A stretch of 35,819 bases of DNA from UBA4655 sp964585575 (GTDB taxonomy: Bacteria > Planctomycetota > Planctomycetia > Pirellulales > UBA1268): the NCBI GenBank assembly GCA_964585575.1, contig CAZPEM010000016.1, positions 1 through 35,819 on the forward strand. The letters run 5' to 3'. Both the position numbers and the translations under genes were made by a program. The number at the start of each line of letters is the position of its first letter. The first letter of the stretch is position 1. Under the pieces are notes generated by a model. It ran no database searches. It was not told the DNA's origin and saw nothing but the letters and a program-made list of their open reading frames with translations. Positions 1-7,157 of the stretch are shown here, one piece after another.

Positions 1-478
1 CGGCGGTGCGAAACGACGACAGAGCCGCGACGTCGAAGATAGCCTCGACGAAGTGGTCGGTGGGATGGAGCAGCAGCGCCTTGCCGACGGAGATTTTATC
101 GGCGACGACGCGTTCCTCCTCGTTGGTGCCGATGACCTTCACGGCGTCGATGCACGTGCCGGCCCCGTCGGCTGCCATCCAACCGCGGTCGATCGCGCAG
201 GGCATCACCCGCCAATCGCCGCGAACGTCGGGCCGCTCGAAGAGCTGCTTTTGTGGCTGCCTCACCGCGGCGTCGTCCTCGGACCAGACGCGATAAAAGC
301 GTTCCAAGGTGTCCATGAACGAGCAGACGCCGTCCATGAGCGCCGCATGCACCGTTTGCTCGGAGTAGTGGACGCACGGCTCGTTCGGCAAGCGCAGCAC
401 CCGGCGGATGGAATCCGGGCGGTGCAGTGCGGCAGTCGAATCGTGCTCGTGTTTCAGCACGGTATTGGAAGTGGACAT
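1..478 (-). CDS. Ornithine cyclodeaminase/mu-crystallin family protein (3' end beyond window)
   Basis: The frame is open from an ATG at 478 to the left edge, about 159 residues, so the C-terminal half lies outside. The N-terminal domain pattern of the ornithine cyclodeaminase/mu-crystallin family is visible: a VMP segment, then DAVKVIGTN near residue 113, a GKALLLHP strand and the family-typical AIFDVAALSSFRTA where the lid helix begins. Family members are NAD(P)-dependent enzymes acting on amino or imino acids; members also occur in siderophore and antibiotic pathways (SbnB type). The NAD-binding domain would be in the missing part, so the substrate cannot be guessed. It lies 87 bases downstream of the glycosyltransferase on the same strand and may be the next gene of that operon. 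Family call fairly sure, function open. Confidence 0.65.
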   Translation of the reverse strand, partial: MSTSNTVLKHEHDSTAALHRPDSIRRVLRLPNEPCVHYSEQTVHAALMDGVCSFMDTLERFYRVWSEDDAAVRQPQKQLFERPDVRGDWRVMPCAIDRGWMAADGAGTCIDAVKVIGTNEEERVVADKISVGKALLLHPTDHFVEAIFDVAALSSFRTA

Positions 479-565
479 CAAGCGTTCGTGCTCTGGCAGG
501 AGCCCGTCATGGGTCGAGGTGTTCTGCCGCAGTCGAGAGATTGTAGACGCAAGCGTTGCTCAGGC

Positions 566-1810
566 TCATCGCGGCGGAACGCCCTCGACGAGGTCGGCTA
601 CCCTCGCGATCAGGGCGTGGCGAGAGAAATCCTTCCGGAGGACGCTTGCCGCGGCCTTCCCCATGGCAAGTCGCTCCTCCTTGGGCATCGCCGTGGCCGC
701 TCGGATCGCGGCGACCGTTCCCTCGACGTCGCCATGGTCGAGCCGCCAGCCGATGCCTCGCGGCTCGACGATTTCGCCGGCGTGCGACCGCCGCGGGCCA
801 AAGAGCAGGATCGGCCTGCCCGCCGCCATCGCGCCGTAGATCTTGCAGGGGTGCACGATGCCGACGACCTCGTTGCCCATGCTCACGACGTGGAGGTCGG
901 CCGCGGCCAGGCTCTCGTCGAGCGTTTCCAAGGGCTGGTAGGGCAGCGACACGATATTCGAGGCCCCGGCCGCGATCCGCCGCTCCACGTCCGCCTTGCC
1001 CGCACCGCCGCCGATGAAGGCGAAGAGAATGGTGTGGTCGCGCTCGAGCCGACCCGCGGCGGCGAGGAGGGTGTTGAGCGGATGCTGGATCGCGTGGTTG
1101 CCGGAATACATCACGACGAACCGGTCGGACCAGCCGTGTTGCTCCCGGAAGGTACGACCTGCATTGGCGAGGCGAGATATTCCGACGTCGTCATCGGGCA
1201 TCGAAGTCGGGTTCCATGGAGGGATCACGTCCAGCTTGGCCGTGACGTCGAGCTTTCGCTCGAGTCGCTCCGCCATGAACGCATCGAGCGCCACGACCCG
1301 GGCTGCCCGCCGCAGGGTGACGCGGTTCATCCAGTCGAAGACCCGGACCAAGAGCGACGTCGGCCGGAGTTTGCCTGCGGCCACCATCTGGTCTGGGTTC
1401 AAGTCCATCACCCACCACAAAAATGGCACGCGACGCAGGAGATTGAGGATGGCCCCGCCGAAGCCGGCGAACGGAGGGCTCGTGCTCACGACCACCGCGG
1501 TGAGGCCCGGGGTCACAAGCCCGTGCACGATGGCCTGGAGCATGAAGAGCGACTGGGCAAAAAGCCGCACGGCTATCGACCGCTTGCCGAAACTCGACAG
1601 CGGCAGCCGGCGGATCCGCACGCCGTTCCGGAGTTCGCGGGCGGGAAACCTGATCGATGGGTCGTCGTAGCCGCGGGCCGACGTGAGCACCCGCACGTCC
1701 CAGCCCCGCCTCGCCATCTCCTCGGCGAGGTCGGCGATATGTTGGCCGACGGCCATCGCGTCGGGGACGTAGACCTGCGAGATCACGAGCAGTCGAGGGG
1801 GCTTTGGCAC
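566..1810 (-). CDS. GT4-family glycosyltransferase (WcaI/WbuB-like)
   Basis: A 414-residue protein starting at a GTG (1810), 28 bases after the preceding stop codon. The N-terminus reads LLVISQVYVPDAMAVGQHIADLAEEM in pieces, the usual first strand and helix of GT-B glycosyltransferases of the WcaI/WbuB group. The C-terminal half carries VVMYSGNHA, an IGGGAGKADVE strand-loop and a nucleotide-sugar pocket with the string GNEVVGIVHPCKIYGAMAAGRPIL. It probably transfers a sugar from a nucleotide donor to the lipid-linked oligosaccharide on the cytoplasmic face. Neither donor nor acceptor can be read from sequence. It follows a PglD-like relic on the same strand, consistent with an exopolysaccharide operon. 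An in-frame extension upstream of the GTG exists but runs through the previous gene and is low-complexity shadow sequence. Confidence 0.85.
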   Translation of the reverse strand: MPKPPRLLVISQVYVPDAMAVGQHIADLAEEMARRGWDVRVLTSARGYDDPSIRFPARELRNGVRIRRLPLSSFGKRSIAVRLFAQSLFMLQAIVHGLVTPGLTAVVVSTSPPFAGFGGAILNLLRRVPFLWWVMDLNPDQMVAAGKLRPTSLLVRVFDWMNRVTLRRAARVVALDAFMAERLERKLDVTAKLDVIPPWNPTSMPDDDVGISRLANAGRTFREQHGWSDRFVVMYSGNHAIQHPLNTLLAAAGRLERDHTILFAFIGGGAGKADVERRIAAGASNIVSLPYQPLETLDESLAAADLHVVSMGNEVVGIVHPCKIYGAMAAGRPILLFGPRRSHAGEIVEPRGIGWRLDHGDVEGTVAAIRAATAMPKEERLAMGKAAASVLRKDFSRHALIARVADLVEGVPPR

Positions 1811-1838
1811 GTGTTTCCGCCTTCGGGGCGTAAGGCAG

Positions 1839-2204
1839 CTAACCGAGCAGCGGCGTGATCCGCCCCGGAACGCCGTGGATGAGCGTGAGGAACCGGCAGC
1901 CCTTGGCGGCAAGAGACTCGGCCACGCGGCGGCGGACTCCGGGGATTCCGATCGCAAGCACGAGCGCATCGGCGGGGGAGGGGGCGTAGCTGGCGGGGGA
2001 GCCGACGATCGAGAGATCACACGCATGGCCATCGAGCCGCGCGGGATCGTCGGACAGAAACCCGGCGAACCGCTCGGCATGGTCGGGCCAGGCGTCATGG
2101 GCCCATGCGACGGCCTGCCGGCCAAAGCCCCCGGCGCCGACGAACAGGATCCGCTGGCAGTCGGTCGGAGGGATGGCGGCGGTATGGTGGGAAGAGCTTG
2201 GCAT
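1839..2204 (-). CDS. PglD-like protein reduced to its N-terminal domain (hexapeptide domain deleted)
   Basis: About 121 residues from the ATG at 2204 (a TTG at 2213 is in frame). It matches the first 113 residues of the complete paralogue at 4288-4974 nearly residue for residue, including ILFVGAGGFGR of the Rossmann-like sugar-binding domain. It then jumps straight to the paralogue's last residues, GVPGRI. The missing 106 codons (318 bases) are exactly the left-handed beta-helix part that binds acetyl-CoA and holds the catalytic His in PglD-type enzymes. The deletion ends in a 10-base word, TGGATGAGCG, present at both borders in the intact copy (4328-4337, 4646-4655) and once here (1876-1885). 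Acetyltransferase activity should be absent. Whether the small protein is still made is unknown. It heads the operon with the glycosyltransferase. Confidence 0.75.
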   Translation of the reverse strand: MPSSSHHTAAIPPTDCQRILFVGAGGFGRQAVAWAHDAWPDHAERFAGFLSDDPARLDGHACDLSIVGSPASYAPSPADALVLAIGIPGVRRRVAESLAAKGCRFLTLIHGVPGRITPLLG

Positions 2205-2382
2205 AGAGGCCAAGCATAACCCCGAGCAAAAGCGCGTCGATTCCGGGCCTTTCGGTGGCGAATCTCGCGGCGGCAGGCTGGCCTATGACCACGGGAGAAG
2301 AGGAACGGGGTATCGACCTGCGAAATCAGCCTGCCGAACAAGCCCGCGATCTGCTCTGCACTCCGTCGCTTCTTCATCCGAG

Positions 2383-2571
2383 AACCGTTTCAAGCCCCGT
2401 CCGTGGCACGAGGATTTCCTCGCAGCCGAGCACGGCGTAACCACCGAGGAGTTCGAGTGGGTTGTGGATACCTCGAAGGTTCGAGGCCGCAGTCGGCCGA
2501 CTGGTCGCCCGTGTTGTTGGGGAACAACCTACGATGGGCGATACTTGATCTGCGTTTGCCGCGCAGAATGA
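2383..2571 (+). pseudogene. Truncated toxin-like gene remnant
   Basis: An open stretch of about 62 codons without a credible start. It encodes PRPWHEDFLAAEHGVTTEEFEWVV followed by a SRPTGRP turn and TYDGRYLICV, then stops after CRAE. The order HG-x-EEFEWVV, then RPTGRP, then GRYLICV resembles small RelE/BrnT/DUF4258-like toxins, whose next strand would normally continue with VYE and a conserved C-terminal half. That half is missing here, and the 5' end merges with the intergenic region upstream of the PglD-like relic on the other strand. It overlaps the start of an HTH-like remnant, so the two look like a decayed toxin-antitoxin pair. The family call is tentative. Confidence 0.45.
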
Positions 2572-2827
2572 GCGACTCGTTGCCGCCGCCTCGGAAGACA
2601 CCCTGTGCGGCCACCTGCGGAGAGCCGTTCATGCGAGTCGCCGCTCGCTCGCGGCGATCGCCCGGGATGCCGGCATCGACCCCGATGCCCTTTCGGGCTT
2701 TTTGGAAGGTACGCAGGGTCTGCCATCGGAGTCGCTCAAACGGCTTGCCAATGCCGCGGGCGTCGTTTTTCGAGGGGATAGTGGAAAGAGTGCACAAACG
2801 TATATAAAGCAGTGGTTTCCAAGATGA
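2567..2827 (+). pseudogene. Xre-type HTH antitoxin remnant, start codon lost
   Basis: An 86-codon frame, open from 2549, with no ATG, GTG or TTG before the HTH part. It reads TLCGHLRRAVHASRRSL, then AAIARDAGIDPDALSGFLEG and LKRLANAAGV, which fits the five-helix Xre/Cro domain of about 60 residues seen in small antitoxins. An ATG at 2569 lies in the neighbouring frame, and a shift in the CCG-rich run just after it would rejoin the two, so a frameshift is likely. It directly follows the toxin-like remnant on the same strand. Regulator function is presumed lost. Confidence 0.5.
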
Positions 2828-2861
2828 TTCACAGCCGGCTATGTTTCACGGATAGAATGCC

Positions 2862-3143
2862 ATGCAGTTCGAATGGGATCCAAGGAAGGCTGCGACGAAT
2901 GCTCGCAAGCATCGGGTAACGTTCGATGAAGCAATGACCGTCTTTGCCGACGCGAGGTCAATCACCGCCTACGACCCGGATCACTCGGAAGAAGAGGACC
3001 GGTTTCTTACGATCGGCGTCTCGTTCAAAGGACGGGTGCTCTTTGTCAGTCACGCCGACCGCGGAGGTACCGTTCGCCTGATCAGTGCCCGCAAAGCCAA
3101 TCAACTGGAAAAAAAGGAATACACAGATGGCAACCGCCGATAG
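2862..3143 (+). CDS. brnT: BrnT family toxin
   Basis: A 93-residue protein with the hallmarks of BrnT (a RelE-fold ribonuclease toxin): FEWDPRKAATNARKHRVTFDEAMTVF at residues 3-28 read in pieces, then DRFLTIGVSFKGRVLFVSH and a C-terminal RLISARKAN, where the conserved Arg belongs to the active site region. Length is typical for the family. BrnT cleaves RNA and is neutralised by BrnA. The next gene overlaps by 17 bases and supplies the antitoxin, so the pair is translationally coupled. The region upstream (2760-2860) is more A+T-rich than the surroundings and should hold the promoter. BrnT-BrnA complexes usually repress their own operon. Confidence 0.88.
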   Translation: MQFEWDPRKAATNARKHRVTFDEAMTVFADARSITAYDPDHSEEEDRFLTIGVSFKGRVLFVSHADRGGTVRLISARKANQLEKKEYTDGNRR

Positions 3144-3600
3144 CAGGCAGAAACGGTTTGCAGATTACCTTCGGCCTCATTACGACATAAGCGCTCTCAA
3201 GGGAATCGTGCGAGGGAAGTACGCGAGCCGCTATGCTTCCGGACCCAATGTGGTGCGTCTGGCACCAGATGTCGCCTCTGCTTTCAAGAGCGAGCCGGAA
3301 GTCAATGCCGCCCTTCGGCGATATCTGCTCGCTTCTTCGGGCCGCACTCGCCGAGCGATGTCGGCGGATCAGCTACTCGACGCATTGCTTGACGATCGTG
3401 TCGAATCCGTTGTGGCTACGATTCAGAGAGCTCGTAGTCCGATGACGATCGCACAGGTTCGCAGCAAGTGCCCGAAGTCGGCTGCGCGGACGATTCGATT
3501 GCTTCTCGCCATAGGTGAGTCTGAAGGTCGCCTGCGACGGGAACGAACGCGAGGCGTGGATCGGTGGTCACCGGCTCCCGGAACCGCTGCACACGGCTAA
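3127..3600 (+). CDS. BrnA-like antitoxin with extra C-terminal winged-helix-like part
   Basis: 157 residues from the ATG at 3127, preceded by an AAAGGAA ribosome binding site inside brnT. Residues 40-68 (NVVRLAPDVASAF, then EPEVNAALRRYL) resemble the DNA-binding ribbon-helix-helix end of BrnA antitoxins, and the position after brnT fits. Ordinary BrnA proteins stop there at roughly 80-100 residues. This one continues with residues 80-150: a helix DQLLDALLDDRVESVVATI, then MTIAQVRSKCPKSAARTIRLLLAIG and a basic wing RLRRERTRGVDRWSP. That order (helix, helix-turn-helix, beta wing) looks like a winged-helix DNA-binding domain. Two different DNA-binding parts in one antitoxin would be unusual. The second part is an inference from pattern. 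Confidence 0.6.
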   Translation: MATADSRQKRFADYLRPHYDISALKGIVRGKYASRYASGPNVVRLAPDVASAFKSEPEVNAALRRYLLASSGRTRRAMSADQLLDALLDDRVESVVATIQRARSPMTIAQVRSKCPKSAARTIRLLLAIGESEGRLRRERTRGVDRWSPAPGTAAHG

Positions 3601-3621
3601 TCGACACGTTCCCGATACCCA

Positions 3622-4020
3622 TCAGAACGTGGTCCATCGAACAGCATTTTCGAGCAAGAGGCCGGCCTGGTCTTTCGCGGAGAGGATCGGGGGGCCTGCC
3701 AGGGGCCACTGGATCGCGAGGGTGGGGTCGCTCCAGAGGATCGTGCGCTCGTGTGTGGGGGCCCAGTAGTCGGTCGTCTTGTAGAGGACGTCGGCCGAGT
3801 CGCTCGTCACGAGAAAGCCGTGGGCGAGGCCCGGCGGGATCCAGAGCTGCTTTTTGTTGTCGGCCGAAAGCTCGATGCCAAACCATTTGCCGAAGGTGGG
3901 CGAGCCATCGCGGATGTCGACCGCGACGTCGTAGATGCTGCCTGCGACCGCGCGAACGAGCTTTCCCTGCGGCTGGCATTCCTGGTAGTGGACGCCGCGG
4001 AGCACGCCCCGGCTGCTTCG
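3622..4020 (-). pseudogene. rfbC: rfbC remnant (dTDP-4-dehydrorhamnose 3,5-epimerase, N-terminus lost)
   Basis: Encodes about 132 residues of the roughly 185 usual for RfbC, starting abruptly at SSRGVLRGVHYQ, the conserved segment that carries the catalytic His. GSIYDVAVDIR, WIPPGLAHGFLV and YKTTDYWAPTHERTI, all standard for the cupin fold, follow to a normal C-terminus. The first 50 or so residues are gone. Instead the frame abuts the truncated rfbA in a different reading frame, so the epimerase has no start of its own. In a complete locus rfbA, rfbB, rfbC and rfbD together make dTDP-L-rhamnose. Here the rhamnose route is broken unless other copies exist elsewhere. Confidence 0.8.
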
Positions 4021-4259
4021 GCATACTCGATCCGCATGCCCCACTGGCTGCCGTCGCCCAAAAGCTCCCGAAACCGCAGCGTGTCTTGCGGCGTCGAGAT
4101 GACGAGCACCTCCCGCACCTTCGCGAGCATGAGCACCGAGAGCGGGTAGTAGACCATCGGCTTGTCGTAGACGGGCAGAAGCTGCTTGGAGACGGCGAGC
4201 GTCGCGGGGTGGAGACGAGTGCCGCTGCCGCCGGCGAGGATGATGCCTTTGCGATTCAT
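4012..4259 (-). pseudogene. rfbA: rfbA remnant (glucose-1-phosphate thymidylyltransferase, first ~80 residues)
   Basis: Starts normally at ATG 4259 with MNRKGIILAGGSGTRLHP, the nucleotide-binding signature of RfbA, followed by KQLLPVYDKPMVYYPLSVLM and GDGSQWGMRIEYAE. RfbA is about 290 residues. Here the match ends after about 80, and the sequence passes into rfbC at about 4012-4020 in another frame. The two genes were thus fused by one deletion that took the rest of rfbA, the start of rfbC and whatever lay between. It begins 28 bases after the stop of the PglD-like gene, so the operon order pglD-rfbA-rfbC is still visible. The product cannot be an active thymidylyltransferase. Confidence 0.82.
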
Positions 4260-4287
4260 GCGGGTTCCTGCTGAAACCGGGGCTTGT

Positions 4288-4974
4288 TCACGATCTGATG
4301 AGCGGCGAGATGCGGCCGGGCACGCCGTGGATGAGCGAGTCGGGGCCGGCGTGGGCCAGCGCACAAGAATTCGCCGCGACCTTGCTGCGATCGCCGATGT
4401 GGATGCCCGGGCCGACCGACGCATGCAGGCCGAGGAAAACATCATCGCCGATTCCCGCCCCGCCGGCGAGCGTGGCGTAGGGCGAAAGCACGGCGAAGTC
4501 GCCCGTCGAGGCGTCGTGGGCGATCGACGCGTGGTAGTTGAGGAGCGTGAACCGGCCGAGGCGGGCAGCGTCGCTTGCGACTGCGTAGGGGCAGAGGATG
4601 CTGCCGACGCCGATCACGGCCGTGGCGGTGACGATCGCGGTCGGATGGATGAGCGTGAGGAACCGGCAGCCCTTGGCGGCAAGTGACTCCGCCACGCGGC
4701 GGCGGGCATCGGGAATGCCGATCGCAAGCACGAGGGCATCGGCCGGGGAAGGAGCGTAGGTCGCCGTGGAGCCGAGGATCCGCAGATCAGAGGAAAAGCC
4801 GTCGAGCTTCGAGGGATCGTCGGAGAGAAAGCCGGCGAACCGGCCGACGTGGTCCGGCCACGCATCACGCGCCCACGCGACCGCCTCTCGGCCAAAGCCC
4901 CCGGCGCCGACGAACAGGATCCGCTCGCAGTCGGTCGGCGGGATGGCGGCGGTACGATGACCAGGGATTGGCAT
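4288..4974 (-). CDS. pglD: PglD-like sugar O/N-acetyltransferase
   Basis: 228 residues from the ATG at 4974 (a TTG at 4983 adds three). The N-terminal domain, to about residue 110, has the ILFVGAGGFGREAVAW nucleotide-sugar pocket of PglD/NeuD proteins. The C-terminal half shows repeated hexapeptides building a left-handed beta helix: TAIVTATAVIGVGSIL, FAVLSPYATLAGGAGIGDD and GIHIGDRSKVAANS. His in NYHASIAHD sits where the catalytic base of PglD lies. PglD acetylates UDP-4-amino-sugars to give UDP-diacetamido sugars. The matching 4,6-dehydratase and aminotransferase genes are in the same locus at 13095-16213. The rfbA relic follows after 28 bases. The sugar acetylated is inferred from context, not shown. 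Confidence 0.82.
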   Translation of the reverse strand: MPIPGHRTAAIPPTDCERILFVGAGGFGREAVAWARDAWPDHVGRFAGFLSDDPSKLDGFSSDLRILGSTATYAPSPADALVLAIGIPDARRRVAESLAAKGCRFLTLIHPTAIVTATAVIGVGSILCPYAVASDAARLGRFTLLNYHASIAHDASTGDFAVLSPYATLAGGAGIGDDVFLGLHASVGPGIHIGDRSKVAANSCALAHAGPDSLIHGVPGRISPLIRS

Positions 4975-5079
4975 AGTCGCCAATCATACCGACAAGGCCG
5001 GCCGCTGCTTGACAACACACAGCAAAACTGTTCATATGTACACATTTTACCAATTATCGGTTTTGAGTCGAGTTGCTCC

Positions 5080-5372
5080 GTGCCAGAAGCGTTCGAAATT
5101 ATTGGCCCGATTGGGTTCATCGAAATCATCGCCATTGGAAGAGGCGTTTATTCACGTCGTCGGCTCGCAAAGTTGTACGGNNNNNNNNNNNNNNNNNNNN
5201 NNNNNNNNNNNNNNNNNNNNNNNNNNNNNNNNNNNNNNNNNNNNNNNNNNNNNNNNNNNNNNNNNNNNNNNNNNNNNNNNTCATCGCCATTGGAAGAGGC
5301 GTTTATTCACGTCGTCGGCTCGCAAAGTTGTACGGGCGCGTCGAATTCAAGCGAAAACGTGACTTGAGGTAG
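5080..5372 (+). pseudogene. Remnant of a small conserved protein, interrupted by an assembly gap
   Basis: If the duplicated 55 bases and the Ns are collapsed, a frame of 45 codons runs from a GTG at 5080 to the TAG at 5370-5372. It encodes FIEIIAIGRGVYSRRRLAKLYG joined to RVEFKRKRDLR. From memory, a conserved family of 70-80 residues has an AIG-x(4)-RLxKLYG N-terminus and an EFKxKR-type C-terminus, and it is often found directly before a protein like 5375-5608. The middle third (RWRKxKG region) is missing here. The fact that both sides fall in frame after collapse supports the collapse. Family recall is unverified. Confidence 0.4.
5126..5335. other. Assembly gap of 100 N flanked by identical 55-base ends
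   Basis: 5126-5180 and 5281-5335 are identical over 55 bases, with Ns at 5181-5280. The two other gaps in the window show the same 55-base pattern. This is what a k=55 assembler leaves when a scaffolder joins overlapping contigs without merging them. The true sequence probably contains the 55 bases once and no Ns, making the locus 155 bases shorter. Confidence 0.85.
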
Positions 5373-5374
5373 AC

Positions 5375-5608
5375 ATGATTTGCGAAAGCGAGAAGCGGTT
5401 CGTCGTTTGTATCTCGAACAAGGGCTACGAAGCCTCTTTGGAGCGAAACAAAATCTATGTGATGCTCGTCGACGAGCATGCTTCGGCAGATGGGGAGATC
5501 AGAGTCGTCGATGAAAGCGGTGAAGACTATCTCTACCCCGCGAACTGGTTCATTCCGATTGAAGTGCCGGAACCCGTTCGTGAATCAGTCATCAGTGCTT
5601 CTGCGTAA
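5375..5608 (+). CDS. Small conserved hypothetical protein
   Basis: 77 residues, ATG at 5375 with GAGGT six bases upstream (overlapping the end of the preceding remnant). The sequence CISNKGYEASLERNKIYVML and RVVDESGEDYLYPANWF suggests a small beta-barrel, SH3-like fold; this pattern is one I recognise as a widespread, unnamed family whose members often follow an AIG-LYG protein. No membrane segment, signal peptide or catalytic motif is visible. The reading frame is intact and acidic like typical soluble proteins. The genes on both sides are of the same strand and short, so it may be part of a small mobile cassette. Function unknown. Confidence 0.6.
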   Translation: MICESEKRFVVCISNKGYEASLERNKIYVMLVDEHASADGEIRVVDESGEDYLYPANWFIPIEVPEPVRESVISASA

Positions 5609-5680
5609 CGAGAATCGCCTTGGACCGGATAGCGGGCGGCCTGGTGCGAAGGGGCGATGCGAGCGAAAAGGAGGTGCATG

Positions 5681-5896
5681 ATGACCGTGGACATTCTTCG
5701 CGACCTTGTTTTGCGGCGACCGTTCGAGCCGTTCGTCATCAACCTCTTGAGTGGTGAATCGCATGAGATACGGCATCCGGAATGCCTTGCCATCGGCAAG
5801 ACACGGGTCTACGTCTCATATCCGGAGGAAGACAAGCTCGTGATCTGCGCGGCTCTTCACATCACGAGCGTCGAGGCGCTTCAGGGCTCGGCGTAG
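5681..5896 (+). CDS. Small conserved hypothetical protein
   Basis: 71 residues. A strong AGGAGGT site at 5669-5675 precedes two adjacent ATGs (5678 and 5681); the second gives better spacing. The protein, ILRDLVLRRPFEPFVINLL then GESHEIRHPECLAIGKTRVYV and a final ITSVEAL, matches a compact all-beta family of about 70 residues with PFxPFxI at its start and HPE in the middle, common in planctomycetes as far as I recall and of unknown role. It lies 72 bases after the previous small gene and 78 before the Uma2 gene, all on the plus strand. Confidence 0.6.
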   Translation: MTVDILRDLVLRRPFEPFVINLLSGESHEIRHPECLAIGKTRVYVSYPEEDKLVICAALHITSVEALQGSA

Positions 5897-5974
5897 GGCG
5901 GAAAGTTTCCAAGCGAGGACGGAAGGGGGGCGTGACGAACCCGAATGTCTACAGAAATTCCGAGGAGGAGCGAC

Positions 5975-6514
5975 ATGGTTGCTACGAGATCGCGAACGCT
6001 GCTCGGCTACCGTGAGTATTGCTGTTTTCCGAACGATGGCCGGCGGCACGAAATCATCGACGGAGACCACTACGCGACACCTGCACCATCCACGACGCAC
6101 CAGACGGTTTCGAAGCGGCTGCAGTATCAGCTGTACACCCAGATCGAGCTTGCCGGTCTCGGGCTCGTATTCAACGCACCCTGCGACGTGCAGCTCACCG
6201 ACCATGACATCGTTCAGCCGGACCTGATCGTCGTGCTGAAGGATCGTGCCCGCATGATCACCCCGACGAAGATTAATGGCGTGCCCGACCTTGTTGTCGA
6301 GATTCTCTCGGCGTCCACGGCGTCGCACGATACGGAGTTGAAGAAGCAGCTCTATGAGCGGACCGGAGTTGGCGAGTATTGGATCGCCGATCCCGAGAAC
6401 CAGAAGCTCGAGCGGTATCGGCTCGTGGACGGCGCCTACCGTCTCGAGCCGCCTGCCGACCCCGCGACGGCCCTGGGCGGATCCCTCCAGGTGCCGCTCG
6501 CCGCCATCTGGTAA
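5975..6514 (+). CDS. Uma2 family endonuclease-like protein
   Basis: 179 residues from ATG 5975, which has GAGGAG seven bases upstream; an ATG at 5945 lacks such a site. The PD-(D/E)XK pattern of the Uma2 family (DUF820) is present: HEIIDG near residue 25, IVQPDLIVV at 79-87 and GVPDLVVEILSASTASHDTELKKQLYERTGVGEYWIADP in pieces at 102-140, giving Asp83, Glu109 and a downstream Lys. Members occur in many copies in cyanobacterial and planctomycete genomes, often near mobile DNA, and their substrate is not well known. The gene ends 13 bases from the convergent nucleotidyltransferase. All expected motifs are intact. Confidence 0.85.
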   Translation: MVATRSRTLLGYREYCCFPNDGRRHEIIDGDHYATPAPSTTHQTVSKRLQYQLYTQIELAGLGLVFNAPCDVQLTDHDIVQPDLIVVLKDRARMITPTKINGVPDLVVEILSASTASHDTELKKQLYERTGVGEYWIADPENQKLERYRLVDGAYRLEPPADPATALGGSLQVPLAAIW

Positions 6515-6527
6515 ATCCTGAAGCACC

Positions 6528-7058
6528 CTACAGGCAGCTGCCGCCGCCTGGGAGACGCCTGCGCAGGAAATTCATCCGCTGCTCAATCGGCATCGCGAGC
6601 CGGCGGCGGATGAGATCTTCCAGCTTTCGCTGCCGCTCCGCCTTGACCGCCGGTATCTCGCTGGCCGCACGGTTCATGGCATCGAGATCGTCAAGCGAGG
6701 CGACGAGGATCGTTCGCCCGGCGATCTCCCGCGGGACGGCCCGGGACCGCAGGCCCTCGAACGAGCGAATGCCGTGGATGGCGGGCATGAAGTCGGCCTG
6801 CAGGCCGTCCACGTCGTTGACCACGCGAAAGAGCTTCGACACCGGGTAGTAGGGCCGCAGGATCATCGCGTCGAGCGACTTCGCGACGGCTTTGAGCTTG
6901 CGAAGGTTCGTCGGCGTGCTCCGAAACATGAAGTCGAAGTCCACGGTCGTCACCGGCGCCCCGTGGATCGCGGCGGCCGCATTGCCGATCAGAACCGCCT
7001 CGAGGCGATGCTCGTGGAGCGCGTCGAGAATCCGGGCAAGGAGGGGCGTGGCGTTCAT
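6528..7058 (-). CDS. Nucleotidyltransferase-fold protein (AbiEii/DUF6036-like)
   Basis: 176 residues from ATG 7058. The segment VLIGNAAAAIHGAPVTTVDFDFMF (residues 22-45, in pieces) is the G-x-A...G-x-P-V-x-T-x-D-x-D signature of minimal nucleotidyltransferases, with the metal-binding Asp pair. A later FMPAIHG gives the third strand, and DLDAMNRAA the helix that follows in this family. Such proteins act as toxins (AbiEii type) or as toxin-modifying antitoxins; the partner (HEPN or AbiEi) is not seen beside it. A shortened copy, about three quarters decayed, lies at 7828-8029. The region upstream (7059-7157) holds the plus-strand promoter of the DUF4258-like pair. Confidence 0.7.
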   Translation of the reverse strand: MNATPLLARILDALHEHRLEAVLIGNAAAAIHGAPVTTVDFDFMFRSTPTNLRKLKAVAKSLDAMILRPYYPVSKLFRVVNDVDGLQADFMPAIHGIRSFEGLRSRAVPREIAGRTILVASLDDLDAMNRAASEIPAVKAERQRKLEDLIRRRLAMPIEQRMNFLRRRLPGGGSCL

Positions 7059-7086
7059 GGGGGCAAGGATAACGAGTCTGATTCCG

Positions 7087-7114
7087 TTGACACGAAAGTA
7101 AACGCGTGTACACT
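7087..7114 (+). promoter_or_regulatory. Promoter of the DUF4258-like pair
   Basis: TTGACA at 7087-7092 and TACACT at 7109-7114, with a 16-base spacer, in an A+T-rich stretch. Transcription would start near 7121, which leaves a leader for the GTG at 7158 with AAAGGCGG upstream and argues against the earlier GTG at 7128. Confidence 0.6.
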
Positions 7115-7157
7115 ATATGACTAGGGAGTGAGCCAAGATGCTGAAAGGCGGTCTCGA

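Noticed and set aside
53..1858. A 601-codon open frame on the plus strand across the first glycosyltransferase
   Set aside because: It runs antisense to well-conserved genes and its product is rich in Arg, His, Asp and Pro without any motif, as expected for the complementary strand of GC-rich coding DNA.
5126..5335. The 55-base repeats around Ns as terminal or target-site repeats of a mobile element
   Set aside because: Three different sequences have exactly 55 bases each and abut Ns; this is an assembly signature. No transposase is near.
7128..7157. GTG at 7128 as start of the DUF4258-like protein
   Set aside because: The promoter predicts transcription start near 7121 and the only good ribosome binding site precedes the GTG at 7158.
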